Of a DNA stretch of 64,000 nucleotides, positions 1 to 8,870 are shown piece by piece. The notes beneath the pieces are model-generated. The model was given only the letters and a program-made list of their open reading frames with translations. It was not told the DNA's origin and did not search any database. The DNA comes from Microbacterium sp. Root553 (GTDB lineage Bacteria > Actinomycetota > Actinomycetes > Actinomycetales > Microbacteriaceae). Location: assembly GCF_001426995.1 (NCBI RefSeq), contig NZ_LMFY01000001.1:1578470-1642469 (forward strand), given 5' to 3'. The position numbers and the translations under genes were made by a program. Each line of letters opens with the position of its first letter. Position 1 is the first letter of the stretch.

Positions 1-543
1 GACCGTGCGCGCGCGGGTGACGGACTGCGTGCCGAAGGATCCGGTGTGCTCGGGGCTGAAGCACACGACCTCGCACCGACCGACCGAGGTGCGCGTGCGC
101 CCGAGTCCGAGGGCCGCGAGATCGTCGAGGCCACGCGGAGCGTTGGATGCCTCGGGGGCTGAGCCGATCGCCTCGGCCAGCGCGGGGCCGAACGCGGGGG
201 AGCGGTTCTCGAACACGGCGACGTCGTACATCGACGGCACCTCCGACGGGTTCGTCGCAGTCTGCGGTGCCAGCGGGTCGGCGTCGGCGCTGGGCATCAT
301 GACGCGGTTCTGACGGTTCGCGGCGACCGTGATCCAGTCTCCGGTCAGCACGTCGAGGCGCATCGTGGCGGTGGCGCCGCGCGGGTCGAGCGTGCGGGAG
401 TCGACAGCGCGCTCGGCACCGAGCGTCGTGTCGGGGTCGTCGAAGTAGATCAGTTCGCGGCCGTCGGCGAGGGTCGTCGCGCGCTTGGTGATCCCCGCGG
501 AGAGGGACTCGGTTCGCAACTCAGGCAATTCGTGCGTGTTCAC
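1..543 (-). CDS. galT: Galactose-1-phosphate uridylyltransferase, N-terminal part (runs off the window)
   Basis: GalT moves UMP from UDP-glucose to galactose-1-phosphate in the cytoplasmic Leloir pathway. Only the first 181 residues are present; the frame is open to the left edge, and the His-Pro-His catalytic region lies outside. The stretch with DPRGATATMRLD and LTGDWITVAANRQNR is typical of actinobacterial GalT N-termini. I chose the GTG start at 543 because a strong promoter (TTGACG, 18 nt, TAGCAT) ends 6 nt upstream, which makes the mRNA leaderless, and the nearby ATG is out of frame. A galK gene would be expected beyond the edge. It is transcribed away from a LacI-family gene at 618. 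The family call is confident; the start is a reasoned choice. Confidence 0.85.
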   Translation of the reverse strand, partial: MNTHELPELRTESLSAGITKRATTLADGRELIYFDDPDTTLGAERAVDSRTLDPRGATATMRLDVLTGDWITVAANRQNRVMMPSADADPLAPQTATNPSEVPSMYDVAVFENRSPAFGPALAEAIGSAPEASNAPRGLDDLAALGLGRTRTSVGRCEVVCFSPEHTGSFGTQSVTRARTV

Positions 544-579
544 GTAAACATGCTACGCACAGGGCCGTGGTAACGTCAA
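544..579 (-). promoter_or_regulatory. galT promoter, leaderless type
   Basis: On the minus strand TTGACG (579-574) and TAGCAT (555-550) are separated by 18 nt. The -10 box ends 6 nt before the GTG at 543, so transcription should begin at or next to the start codon. No ribosome binding site is visible. Confidence 0.6.
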
Positions 580-617
580 CACTGCTGAGTTGTGAACGCG
601 AGGCGGGGGTGAGCGGG

Positions 618-1697
618 ATGGACGACGACCCGCTGCGCGCGCCGGATGCTCGCCGCCGGCGCCGCCCCGCATCGGGGCGCGTCTCGATGGCGATGGTCGC
701 GTCTCGCGCGGGCGTGTCCGGTCAGACCGTCTCGCGCGTCGTCAACGACAGTCCGCGGGTCGATCCCGCCACACGTGAGCGTGTCGAGACCGCGATGGCC
801 GAGCTCGGATATCGGCCCCATCGTGCGGCGCGCGCGCTGCGCACCGGGCGCTCGCAGACCATCGGTCTCGTCGTCACCACGCTCGCCACGGTCGGCAACT
901 CGCGGATGCTGCAGGCCACCGCCGAGGCGGCCGCCGAACGCGGATACGCGCTCACGCTCGTGACGGCCGGTGACAGCGCGTCGACCACCGCAGAACGCGA
1001 CGGCGCCCCTGCGAGCGGCAGCGGCTCCGGCGACACCGTAGCCGACGCGTTCGAACGCCTCTCGGAACAGGAGGTCGACGGCGCGATCGTGCTCAACGAG
1101 GCCTCGGCCCTGGTGCCTGCCGCCGAAAGGCCTGCAGGTCTCCGGCTCGTCGTGGTCGATGCCCCGGCCACGGCCGATCTCGTCGTCGTGCACAGCGACC
1201 ATGTCGGCGGGGCTGCTGCGGCGACCGCGCATCTTCTGGAGCGCGGGCACGCGACCGTGCACCACCTCGCGGGCCCGGCCGACTCGTTCGCCGCCGGCGA
1301 GCGCGAGCGGGGCTGGCGTGAGACCCTCGTCGCCGCGGGCATCGAGCCGCCGCCGATCGTGCGCGGCGACTGGACGGCGGAGGCAGGCTTTCTCGCGGGC
1401 GAGGCGCTGCTCGCGGCATCCGCCGTCTTCTGCGCCAACGACCAGATGGCGCTGGGGCTGCTGCGGGCGCTCGCCGACGCCGGGCGTCGGGTGCCGGAGG
1501 ACGTCAGCGTGATCGGCTTCGACGATGTGCCGGATGCCGCGAACTACCGCCCGCCGCTGACGACGATCCGGCAGGACTTCCCGGCCCTCGCGCACCGCGC
1601 CGTCGGCCTGCTCGTCGCAGAGATCGAGGGGACGCCCGGGGCTGAGGCATCCGCTGTCGTGCCGACCCTCCTGGTCGAGCGCGCCAGCACCCGCTGA
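618..1697 (+). CDS. LacI-family transcriptional regulator
   Basis: Predicted DNA-binding sugar-responsive regulator of 359 residues. An N-terminal helix-turn-helix (VASRAGVSGQTVSRVVND) is followed by a hinge with AARALRTGRS and a periplasmic-binding-protein-like sensor domain ending in VIGFDDVPDAANYRPPLTTI, the usual LacI/GalR tail. I start at the ATG at 618 behind a purine-rich GGCGGGGGTGAG stretch. An upstream in-frame GTG at 567 would add 17 residues but falls in the galT promoter region. It is divergent from galT, so control of galactose genes is possible. It is also upstream of the 2545-8836 catabolic operon, whose operators it might bind. The ligand is unknown. Confidence 0.88.
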   Translation: MDDDPLRAPDARRRRRPASGRVSMAMVASRAGVSGQTVSRVVNDSPRVDPATRERVETAMAELGYRPHRAARALRTGRSQTIGLVVTTLATVGNSRMLQATAEAAAERGYALTLVTAGDSASTTAERDGAPASGSGSGDTVADAFERLSEQEVDGAIVLNEASALVPAAERPAGLRLVVVDAPATADLVVVHSDHVGGAAAATAHLLERGHATVHHLAGPADSFAAGERERGWRETLVAAGIEPPPIVRGDWTAEAGFLAGEALLAASAVFCANDQMALGLLRALADAGRRVPEDVSVIGFDDVPDAANYRPPLTTIRQDFPALAHRAVGLLVAEIEGTPGAEASAVVPTLLVERASTR

Positions 1698-1730
1698 TCC
1701 GGTCGCGGCGCCCGCATCCGTTCCCCGCGT

Positions 1731-2343
1731 CTGTCGGTGTCGCCGCCGCGTCTGTCGCCGCCGCCGCGTCTGTCGCCGTGGCGGTGCGGGGTCAAAAGCG
1801 CACCGGGCCTGTGGTCGGGGTCAGTTCGGCATCGAGAGCGGCGGTTTTGGATGCGTAGGTGGCCCCGCCTGGAGGGCGGGATGCGTAAGTGGCCCCGCCT
1901 GGCGTGGCGGATGCGCCCGTTCTCCCGCGCCGGATCGCCTGCATCCGTCGCCGTGGCTGTGCGGGGTCGAAAGCGCACTGGGCCTGTGGTCGGGGTCAGT
2001 TCGGCATCGGAAGCGGTGGTTTCGGATGCGTAAGTGGCCCCGTCTGGCGCGCGAGATGCGCAAGTGGCCCCGTCTGGCGTGGCGGATGTGCCCGTTCTTC
2101 CGCACCCGATCCCCTGCATCCGTCGCCGCGCGTCTGTCGCCGCCGCGTCTGTAGCTGCCGCGGTGCGGGGTCAAAAGTGCACCGGGCCTGTGGTCGGGGT
2201 CAGTTCGGCATCGGTAACGGCAGTTTCGGATGCGCAAGTGGCCCCGTCTGGCGTGGTGGATGCGCAAGTGGCCCCGTCTGGCGCGCGGGATGCGTAAGTG
2301 GCCCCGCCGGGAGCGACGGATGCGCAAGTGGCCCCGCCTGCCG
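1731..2343. repeat. Dispersed inverted-repeat cluster 1
   Basis: Non-coding space between the LacI gene and the next operon. A higher-order unit occurs three times (starts near 1784, 1959 and 2163). Each holds two forward cores (GGGGTCAAAAGCGCACCGGG, GGGGTCAGTTCGGCATCG), a hinge containing GGTTTYGGATGCG, and two or more inverted cores (GATGCGYAAGTGGCCCCG). The last unit has at least four inverted cores, to about 2343. Short CGCGTCTGTCGCCGC iterations precede units 1 and 3. The same core family recurs at 8.87, 12.40, 13.69 and 26.57 kb. Frames running through it have no domain-like features. Confidence 0.85.
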
Positions 2344-2420
2344 CGCACGCCGAGCACCCGCGCGCCTCGCGAGCGCATGCTTTTCGCCCCGTGCGGATCT
2401 CCGGCGCGGGGCGCGCTGAA

Positions 2421-2488
2421 GGAGAGCGTTTTCCACCGGTCCTTGCATCCGGCCCCACGGCATGGCATGCTGTCGGAAAGCGCTTACC
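2421..2488 (+). promoter_or_regulatory. Promoter with two LacI-type operators for the catabolic operon
   Basis: Two near-palindromes of the LacI/GalR type, GGAGAGCGTTTTCC (2421-2434) and GGAAAGCGCTTACC (2475-2488), have centres 54 bp apart. Between them TTGCAT (2443-2448) and CATGCT (2466-2471), 17 nt apart, look like -35 and -10 boxes. The second operator would overlap the transcription start. The arrangement suits repression with looping. The LacI proteins encoded at 618 and 6681 are the nearest candidates. Confidence 0.5.
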
Positions 2489-2544
2489 CGCGCGGCCTCC
2501 ATGCGGAGGACGCGGGCGACGGAGATAGAGAGAACGGATCAGCA

Positions 2545-3708
2545 ATGTCACAGGCGACGACCCGCGAGATCGGGATCATCATGAACGGCGTCTCCGGGCG
2601 CATGGGCTACCGGCAGCACCTGGTGCGGTCGATCCTCGCGATCCGTGACGGGGGCGGCATCGAGCTGCCCGACGGATCCCGCATCACGGTGAAGCCGATC
2701 CTCGTCGGCCGCAACGAGGCGAAGCTCGCCGAGCTCGCCGCGAAGCACGGCATCGAGGACTACACGACCGACCTCGACGCAGCGCTGGCCGATCCGAAGT
2801 GGGAGATCTACGCCGACTTCCTCGTGACGAAAGCGCGCGCGTCGGCGCTGCGCAAGGCGATCGCGGCAGGCAAGGCGATCTACACCGAGAAGCCCACGGC
2901 CGAGTCGCTCGACGAGGCCCTCGAGCTCGCGCGCCTCGCGGATGCCGCCGGCGTCAAGACCGGCGTCGTGCACGACAAGCTCTACCTCCCGGGTCTGCAG
3001 AAGCTCAAGCGCCTCATCGACTCCGGTTTCTTCGGCCGCATCCTGTCTGTGCGCGGCGAGTTCGGCTACTGGGTGTTCGAGGGCGACTGGCAGCCCGCGC
3101 AGCGCCCGAGCTGGAACTACCGCACCGAAGACGGCGGCGGCATCATCGTCGACATGTTCCCGCACTGGAACTACGTGCTCGAGAACCTCTTCGGCGAGGT
3201 CAAGAGCGTGTACGCCCAGGCCGCGGTGCACATCGCGGACCGCTGGGACGAGCACGGCGAGCACTACACCGCCACCGCCGAAGATGCCGCCTACGGCATC
3301 TTCGAGATCGAGGGCGGGATCGTCGCCGAGATCAATTCCAGCTGGACCGTGCGCGTCAACCGCGACGAGCTCGTCGAGTTCCAGGTCGACGGCACCCACG
3401 GATCCGCGGTCGTCGGACTCTTCGGCGCGAAGATCCAGCCCCGCAACGCCACGCCGAAGCCCGTGTGGAACCCCGACCTCGAGGACTCGCACGACTACGA
3501 CGCCGACTGGCAGGAGATCCCCACCAACGACGTGTTCCTCAACGGATTCCGTCAGCAGTGGGAGGAGTACCTCGTCTCGTTCGTCGAGGGCACGACGTAC
3601 CCGTTCGACCTGCTCTCGGGCGCGCGGGGCGTGCAGTTCGCCGAGGCCGGTCTGACCTCCAGCGCCGAGGGTCGCAAGATCGCTCTCTCGCCGCTCGCGC
3701 TGGGCTGA
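2545..3708 (+). CDS. Gfo/Idh/MocA-family NAD(P)-dependent oxidoreductase
   Basis: Predicted cytoplasmic sugar or cyclitol dehydrogenase of 387 residues and first gene of the operon. The N-terminal Rossmann fold begins IGIIMNGVSGRMGYRQHLV, an unusual dinucleotide loop. The family EKP motif is at residues 115-117 (TEKPTAES). A C-terminal substrate domain carries VVHDKLYLPGLQKLKRL and GGGIIVDMFPHWNY, which supply the usual conserved Lys, Asp and His. The ATG at 2545 is preceded by AGAGAGAA. In-frame codons further upstream lie in the repeat cluster and promoter and are rejected. The DUF993 gene follows 2 nt after the stop, so the two probably act in one pathway. Substrate unknown; a keto-forming oxidation of a non-phosphorylated sugar is the likely chemistry. 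Confidence 0.88.
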   Translation: MSQATTREIGIIMNGVSGRMGYRQHLVRSILAIRDGGGIELPDGSRITVKPILVGRNEAKLAELAAKHGIEDYTTDLDAALADPKWEIYADFLVTKARASALRKAIAAGKAIYTEKPTAESLDEALELARLADAAGVKTGVVHDKLYLPGLQKLKRLIDSGFFGRILSVRGEFGYWVFEGDWQPAQRPSWNYRTEDGGGIIVDMFPHWNYVLENLFGEVKSVYAQAAVHIADRWDEHGEHYTATAEDAAYGIFEIEGGIVAEINSSWTVRVNRDELVEFQVDGTHGSAVVGLFGAKIQPRNATPKPVWNPDLEDSHDYDADWQEIPTNDVFLNGFRQQWEEYLVSFVEGTTYPFDLLSGARGVQFAEAGLTSSAEGRKIALSPLALG

Positions 3709-3710
3709 GC

Positions 3711-4940
3711 ATGAGCACTCTCCGACTTCTCGACGCCGCGGGTGCGGCGACGGATGCCGAGCTGCGCGAGGGCGGCGGGTACACGCGACCCGCCGCCCCG
3801 CTGCAGAGCCGCGTCGCCTACGCCGCCGCGCACGTCGTCCCGAAGGTGCATGCCGACAACACACCGGGTCAGCCCGCCGACATCGACTGGGATTCGACCC
3901 TCGCATTCCGTCGCAACGTGTACTCCTGGGGCCTCGGCGTCGCAGACGCCATGGATACCGCGCAGCGGAACATGGGGCTGGATGCCGCTGCGACCCGAGA
4001 GCTCATCGCTCGCAGCGCCGAGGTCGCCCGCGAGGAGGGCGGCTCGGTCGTGGTCGGCGTCAACACCGACCACATCGCCGAGTCGCACATCTCGCTCGAC
4101 CAGGTCATCGACGCCTACACCGCACAGCTGCACTTCACCGAGGAGCAGGGGGCCGGCCCCGTGCTGATGGCCTCCCGCCACCTCGCCAGGGTGGCCGAGA
4201 ACGCCGACGACTATCGCCGGGTCTACCGGTCGGTGCTGCAGTCGGCCACGGTGCCGGTGGTGCTGCACTGGCTCGGCCCGGCCTTCGACCCCGAGCTCGC
4301 GGGCTACTTCACTTCGTCTTCGTCGAGTCTGGGTGGCGCTCCGGATGACTGGCAGGCGGCATCCGCTGTGCTGCTCGATATCATCGCCGAGAACCCCGAC
4401 AAGGTCGCGGGCGTGAAGATGAGCCTGTTGAACGCCGAGTCCGAGATATCGGTGCGCGAGCGCCTGCACTCTCAGGACTCGACGCGGGGCGTGCGCATGT
4501 TCACAGGCGACGACTTCAACTACGTCGGCCTGATCGGCGGTGACACGGTGGGGCAGGGCGAGGGGCACTCCGACGCGCTGCTCGGCGCGTTCGCGGCGAT
4601 CACGCCGGTGGCGTCCGCCGCGATCCAGGCGCTGGATGCCGGAGACCCCGCACGCTACCTCGAGATCCTCGGGCCGACCGAAGAACTGAGCCGTCAGGTG
4701 TTCGCGGCCCCGACCTTCTACTACAAGACGGGTGTCGCGTTCCTCGCCTGGCTGAACGGGCATCAGCCCGCGTTCCAGATGGTCGGCGGCCTGCATTCCG
4801 CACGGAGCCTGCCGCACCTGAGCCGCATCGTCGAGCTCGCGAACGCCTCGCTGGCGTTGGAGAATCCCGAACTCGCACGTGAGCGCTGGCACGGGATGCT
4901 GCGCCTGAACGGCGTCGACACCGGGAGCGTGGCACGGTGA
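3711..4940 (+). CDS. DUF993 family protein (aldolase-like TIM barrel)
   Basis: 409 residues, full length for DUF993, a family usually placed near dihydrodipicolinate-synthase-type aldolases but without a firmly known reaction. Visible features are VHADNTPGQPADIDWDSTLA, then VVLHWLGPAFDPELAGYF, VAGVKMSLLNAE and FTGDDFNYVGLIGGD. The Lys in VAGVKMS is a good candidate for a Schiff-base lysine (inference). The start at 3711 lies 2 nt after the dehydrogenase stop. Its 3' end overlaps the next gene by 4 nt (GTGA). Position between a sugar dehydrogenase and TIM-barrel isomerases, with glycerate kinase downstream, suggests cleavage of an oxidised sugar intermediate. Confidence 0.82.
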   Translation: MSTLRLLDAAGAATDAELREGGGYTRPAAPLQSRVAYAAAHVVPKVHADNTPGQPADIDWDSTLAFRRNVYSWGLGVADAMDTAQRNMGLDAAATRELIARSAEVAREEGGSVVVGVNTDHIAESHISLDQVIDAYTAQLHFTEEQGAGPVLMASRHLARVAENADDYRRVYRSVLQSATVPVVLHWLGPAFDPELAGYFTSSSSSLGGAPDDWQAASAVLLDIIAENPDKVAGVKMSLLNAESEISVRERLHSQDSTRGVRMFTGDDFNYVGLIGGDTVGQGEGHSDALLGAFAAITPVASAAIQALDAGDPARYLEILGPTEELSRQVFAAPTFYYKTGVAFLAWLNGHQPAFQMVGGLHSARSLPHLSRIVELANASLALENPELARERWHGMLRLNGVDTGSVAR

Positions 4941-5800
4941 CCGTCGATCCTCGCCTGTCGATCAACCAGGCCACCATCAAACACGCCGACCTGGCGACCG
5001 CACTGCGGGTGACCGCGGATGCCGGCATCCAGGCGATCGGTCTGTGGCGCGAACCCGTGAACGAGGTCGGACTCGAGGTCGCCGCGCGCATGCTCGCCGA
5101 CTCGGGGCTGCGCTTCACGACCCACTGCCGCGGCGGGTTCTTCACGCTGCCGGACGGCCCGGAACGCGTCGCCGCCCTCGACGACAACCGCCGTGCGATC
5201 GAGGAGACCGCGACCCTCGCCGCCGCGGGGGCCGACGGATCCACCGCCGTTCTCGTGCTGGTGGCCGGTGGCCTTCCGGCGGGCTCGCGCGACCTGATCG
5301 GTGCGCGCGAGCGGGTGCGCGATGCGATCGGCGTGCTCGCGGCCGACGCGAAGGCCGCGGGCGTGACGCTGGCGATCGAGCCACTGCATCCGATGTATGC
5401 CTCCGACCGCGCCGTCGTCTCGACCCTCGGTCAGGCGCTCGACATCGCCGCCGACTTCGATGCCCACGTCGTGGGTGCGGCCGTCGACACGTTCCACATC
5501 TGGTGGGATCCGCAGGTGCTCGAGCAGATCGCGCGCGCCGGCCGAGAGGGCCGCATCGCGACCTACCAGGTGTGCGACTGGAAGACCCCGCTCGCCGCCG
5601 ATGTGCTGCTGTCGCGGCACTACCCGGGCGAGGGCGTGATCGATTTCGGCTCGCTCACGCGCGCCGTGATCGAGACCGGATACGACCGCGACATCGAGGT
5701 CGAGATATTCCACGCCGACATCTGGGCGGATGCTCCCGAGAACGTCGTGCGACGCACGGCCGAGGCGTTCGGCGCCGCGGTCTCGCCCCACCTGAGGTGA
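4937..5800 (+). CDS. Sugar phosphate isomerase/epimerase family protein (xylose isomerase-like TIM barrel)
   Basis: 287 residues of the AP-endonuclease-2/xylose-isomerase-like TIM-barrel fold. Metal-binding residues expected of the family are present: Glu148 (LAIEPLHP), Asp184 and His187 (AVDTFHIWWDP) and a late Glu in DIEVEIF. The GTG start overlaps the DUF993 stop codon, indicating translational coupling. Such proteins isomerise, epimerise or beta-eliminate keto-sugars, often the product of a partner Gfo/Idh/MocA dehydrogenase like the one at 2545. Exact reaction unknown. Confidence 0.85.
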   Translation: MTVDPRLSINQATIKHADLATALRVTADAGIQAIGLWREPVNEVGLEVAARMLADSGLRFTTHCRGGFFTLPDGPERVAALDDNRRAIEETATLAAAGADGSTAVLVLVAGGLPAGSRDLIGARERVRDAIGVLAADAKAAGVTLAIEPLHPMYASDRAVVSTLGQALDIAADFDAHVVGAAVDTFHIWWDPQVLEQIARAGREGRIATYQVCDWKTPLAADVLLSRHYPGEGVIDFGSLTRAVIETGYDRDIEVEIFHADIWADAPENVVRRTAEAFGAAVSPHLR

Positions 5801-5838
5801 CGGAGTCTTTCGCCGGCGCCGCTTGAGAGGATGAACAC

Positions 5839-6597
5839 ATGACGAGGATCCGACCTGGCCTGTGCTCGGTGACCTTCCGGTCGCTGACCGCAGAACGGGT
5901 GATCGACCTCGCGGTGCAGGCCGGACTCGAGGTCATCGAGTGGGGCGCCGACGTGCACGTCGCCCCGGGCGATGTCGAGCGCGCCGCCGCCGTGGCGCAG
6001 ATGACGACGGATGCCGGGTTGACCTCGTGCTCGTACGGGTCGTACTTCCGCGCCGGGCGGGACGAACCGCTCACGCCGATCCTCGACACCGCGGCCGCGC
6101 TCGGCGTCGATCGGGTGCGCGTCTGGGCCGGCGAGCGCGGGTCGGCAGAGGCGTCACCCGCGCACTGGGCATCGACCGTTGCCCGACTGCAGGATGCGGT
6201 GGACGAGGCGGATGCACGCGGCATCGCCCTCGCACTGGAGTTCCACTCCGGCACTCTCGCCGACACGGCGCCGACGACGTTGCGCCTGCTCGCCGAGGTG
6301 GCCAGTCCCGCGCTCAGCACCTACTGGCAGCCGACGGTCGCGGCGAGTGTCGACGATGTGCTCGCCGAGTACCGCGCGGTCGCCGCGCACACCAGTGCGG
6401 CGCACGTGTTCTCGTGGTGGCCCGCGCAGGAACGACGTCCGTTGCGGGCGCGGGATGCCCTCTGGACGCGCTTCTTCACCGAGGCGCTCTCCGCCCCGAG
6501 GCCGCCCCGCGAGGCGTTGCTCGAGTTCGTGCCGAACGACGACCCCGCGCTGCTGCCCGGCGAGGCGGCGGCCCTGCGCTCCTACCTCTCGAACTGA
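5839..6597 (+). CDS. Second sugar phosphate isomerase/epimerase family protein
   Basis: 252 residues, a smaller TIM barrel than its upstream neighbour and not a close copy of it. It starts RPGLCSVTFRSL and has LALEFHSGTLAD (Glu134 as probable metal ligand), TYWQP where larger relatives carry Asp-x-x-His, and LLEFVPND near the end. The ATG at 5839 follows a GAGAGGA ribosome binding site. It sits 38 nt after the previous gene in the same operon. It probably handles the next step of the same keto-sugar route, but its substrate cannot be read from sequence. Confidence 0.82.
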   Translation: MTRIRPGLCSVTFRSLTAERVIDLAVQAGLEVIEWGADVHVAPGDVERAAAVAQMTTDAGLTSCSYGSYFRAGRDEPLTPILDTAAALGVDRVRVWAGERGSAEASPAHWASTVARLQDAVDEADARGIALALEFHSGTLADTAPTTLRLLAEVASPALSTYWQPTVAASVDDVLAEYRAVAAHTSAAHVFSWWPAQERRPLRARDALWTRFFTEALSAPRPPREALLEFVPNDDPALLPGEAAALRSYLSN

Positions 6598-6680
6598 TGG
6601 CCGACATCGCCGCGATCACGCGGGTGCGGGATACCGGTCCGCTCCCCGGTGCGGAGCCCGCCCCGCAGTATGCTCAGGGC

Positions 6681-7739
6681 ATGAGTCAGCAGGAAAGCCC
6701 TTCCCGCGCGCGTCAGCCGCGCCACTCCCGAGGGGCGGCGCCGACCCTGCACGATGTGGCACGCGAGGCGGGAGTCTCGCTCGCGACGGCATCCCGCGTC
6801 CTCAACGGGTCGGAGCGCAAGGTCGCGGAGTCCTTCCGCGAGCGTGTGGAGCAGGCAGCCGCCGAACTCGGATACACCGCCAACGCCTCGGCGCAGGCGA
6901 CCGCCCGCGGCAGCTCGCCGGTGATCGCCCTGCTCGTGGCCGACATCGCCGACCCGTACTTCGGTCTGATCGCCGCAGGAGTCGCGCGCGGCGCCGACGA
7001 GCAGGGACTGGTGGTGACGATCGCGATCACCGAACGCGACCCGGCCCGCGAGGCGCGCATCGTGCGTGCCCTGCGCGGACAGCGGCCCCAGGGACTGATC
7101 CTCGCCGCCTCCCGCACCGATGAGCCGACCGATTCCGACACCGCCCGTGAGCTCGCCGAGTATGCGCGCTTCGGCGGACGCGTCGTGACCTTCGGAGCGG
7201 GCAGCGCCGAGAACCGCCACGTCGAGATCGACAACCGCGCGGGCGCCGCAGCCCTCGGCCGGCGCATGGCGTCACTCGGCTACCGTTCGGCGATCGCGAT
7301 CGGCGCCGCCGAGGGAGTGCTGACCTCCGACGAGCGTCTCGCCGGCTTCCGCGCCGGCTTCGAGTCGGGCGGCGGGAGCCTCGACCGCGTGCTCCGGGGC
7401 GACTTCCGACGGGAGTCGGGAGCCCGCGCGATGTCCGACGCCCTCGAGCAGGGCGTCGAGCCTGGCACCCTCGTGTTCGGCATGAGCGACGTCGTGGCCA
7501 TCGGCGCGATGGCGGCGATCCGCGACGCAGGACGCGAGATCGGCTCCGACATCGCGGTGTGCGGTTTCGACGACGTGCCCTCCAGCAGCGACGTGAGCCC
7601 GGCGCTCACGACAGTGCGCGTGCCGCTCAGCGAGGTCGGATACCAGGCCTTCCGCGCGACGGTCGACGCCGACTGGGAGCAGGCGCCGCTGCCGCTCGAG
7701 GTCACCGTGCGCGCGAGCACCCCCGGCCTCACCCGATGA
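6681..7739 (+). CDS. LacI-family transcriptional regulator of the operon
   Basis: 352 residues. The helix-turn-helix (LHDVAREAGVSLATASRVLNG) is at about 25-45, followed by a sugar-sensing domain that ends with AVCGFDDVPSSSDVSPALTT. I use the ATG at 6681 because TATGCT (6669-6674) stands 6 nt before it, a leaderless promoter pattern. An alternative ATG at 6597 overlaps the previous stop codon and would add 28 residues of low-complexity leader. The gene overlaps the glycerate kinase start by 4 nt. It is a likely local repressor acting at the two operators near 2421-2488; that link is inference. Confidence 0.87.
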   Translation: MSQQESPSRARQPRHSRGAAPTLHDVAREAGVSLATASRVLNGSERKVAESFRERVEQAAAELGYTANASAQATARGSSPVIALLVADIADPYFGLIAAGVARGADEQGLVVTIAITERDPAREARIVRALRGQRPQGLILAASRTDEPTDSDTARELAEYARFGGRVVTFGAGSAENRHVEIDNRAGAAALGRRMASLGYRSAIAIGAAEGVLTSDERLAGFRAGFESGGGSLDRVLRGDFRRESGARAMSDALEQGVEPGTLVFGMSDVVAIGAMAAIRDAGREIGSDIAVCGFDDVPSSSDVSPALTTVRVPLSEVGYQAFRATVDADWEQAPLPLEVTVRASTPGLTR

Positions 7740-8836
7740 CCCGAGTGGTCCTCGCGCCCGACAGCTTCAAGGGCACGATCACGGCGGCGGATGCTGCGGC
7801 ATCCCTCGCCGAGGGGTGGGCGTCGGTCGATCCCTCCGCGACGTTCGTGCACCGGCCGATGGCCGACGGCGGCGAGGGCACCGTGGCGGCGTTCGCGGCT
7901 GCCGTACCGGGCGCTCGGAGGATGCCGGTCGCGGTCGACGGCCCCACGGGCCACGTCGTCGACACGGGCTGGCTGCTGCTGCCGCCCACCGGCGAGACGC
8001 CCGGCGGCAGCGCCGTCGTCGATCTGGCCTCGACCTCAGGGATCGAGCTGCTCGAGGAACTGCGGCCCTGGGACGCCGACACCACCGGTTTCGGGCAGGC
8101 GATCGTCGCCGCCCTCGATCACGGCGTCTCGCGCCTGGTGGTCGGCATCGGGTCCAGTGCGTCGACAGACGGCGGCACCGGGATGCTGACTGCCCTCGGC
8201 GCCCGATTCCTCGACGAGGGAGGGAGCCCGGTCGCCCGCGGCGCGAGGGGACTCGCCGACATCGCCTCCGTCGATCTGTCGGGGCTGCGCGCCGCACCCG
8301 AGGTGCGGGTGCTCACCGACGTGACCAACCCGTTCACCGGCGATCGCGGAGCCGCTGCCGTGTTCGGCCCGCAGAAGGGGCTCGCCGCCGACGACATCGC
8401 CGGAGTGGATGCCGCGCTCGCGCGCCTCGCGACCCTGCTCGGCCTCGATCCGGCTCTGCCCGGCACGGGAGCGGCCGGCGGAACCGGGGGAGCACTCGTC
8501 GTGTGGGGGGCGACCCTCGCTCCCGGTGCGGCCGAGGTGGCCGACCTGATCGGACTGGCGGATGCGATCGCCGACGCCGACGTGGTCATCACGGGGGAGG
8601 GGTCGTACGACGGGCAGTCCGGCGACGGCAAGGTGCCCTCGTTCATCGCGGGCATCGCGACCGAAGCCGGGGCGACGCCTCTGCTCGCTGCCGGACGCAT
8701 CACCGCCGACGCCGACACGGCGGTCTTCGCGGCATCCGCCTCGTTGACCGACCTCGCGGGGTCGTCCGCCGCCGCGCTCGCCGAACCTGCGCGGTGGTTG
8801 CGCGAGGCCGGTGCCGTGCTCGCCCGCTCGCTCTGA
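7736..8836 (+). CDS. Glycerate kinase
   Basis: 366 residues, the usual size of the type-1 glycerate kinase family (GarK/GlxK-like), which phosphorylates glycerate with ATP and feeds lower glycolysis. The N-terminus VVLAPDSFKGTITAADAAAS, the MADGGEGTVAAF block and the late GEGSYDGQSGDGKVP block are family hallmarks. The ATG overlaps the stop of the LacI gene (ATGA). As last gene of the 2545-8836 operon it suggests that the pathway yields glycerate. A repeat cluster begins 34 nt after the stop. Confidence 0.9.
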   Translation: MTRVVLAPDSFKGTITAADAAASLAEGWASVDPSATFVHRPMADGGEGTVAAFAAAVPGARRMPVAVDGPTGHVVDTGWLLLPPTGETPGGSAVVDLASTSGIELLEELRPWDADTTGFGQAIVAALDHGVSRLVVGIGSSASTDGGTGMLTALGARFLDEGGSPVARGARGLADIASVDLSGLRAAPEVRVLTDVTNPFTGDRGAAAVFGPQKGLAADDIAGVDAALARLATLLGLDPALPGTGAAGGTGGALVVWGATLAPGAAEVADLIGLADAIADADVVITGEGSYDGQSGDGKVPSFIAGIATEAGATPLLAAGRITADADTAVFAASASLTDLAGSSAAALAEPARWLREAGAVLARSL

Positions 8837-8870
8837 TCCGGCGCATCCGCATCCGGGCGCATCCGCCCAC

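Noticed and set aside
2230..2544. N-terminal extension of the first oxidoreductase into cluster 1
   Set aside because: It would encode RKWPRLAR-type repeats from the DNA repeats and cross the promoter and operators; the start at 2545 matches the family length.
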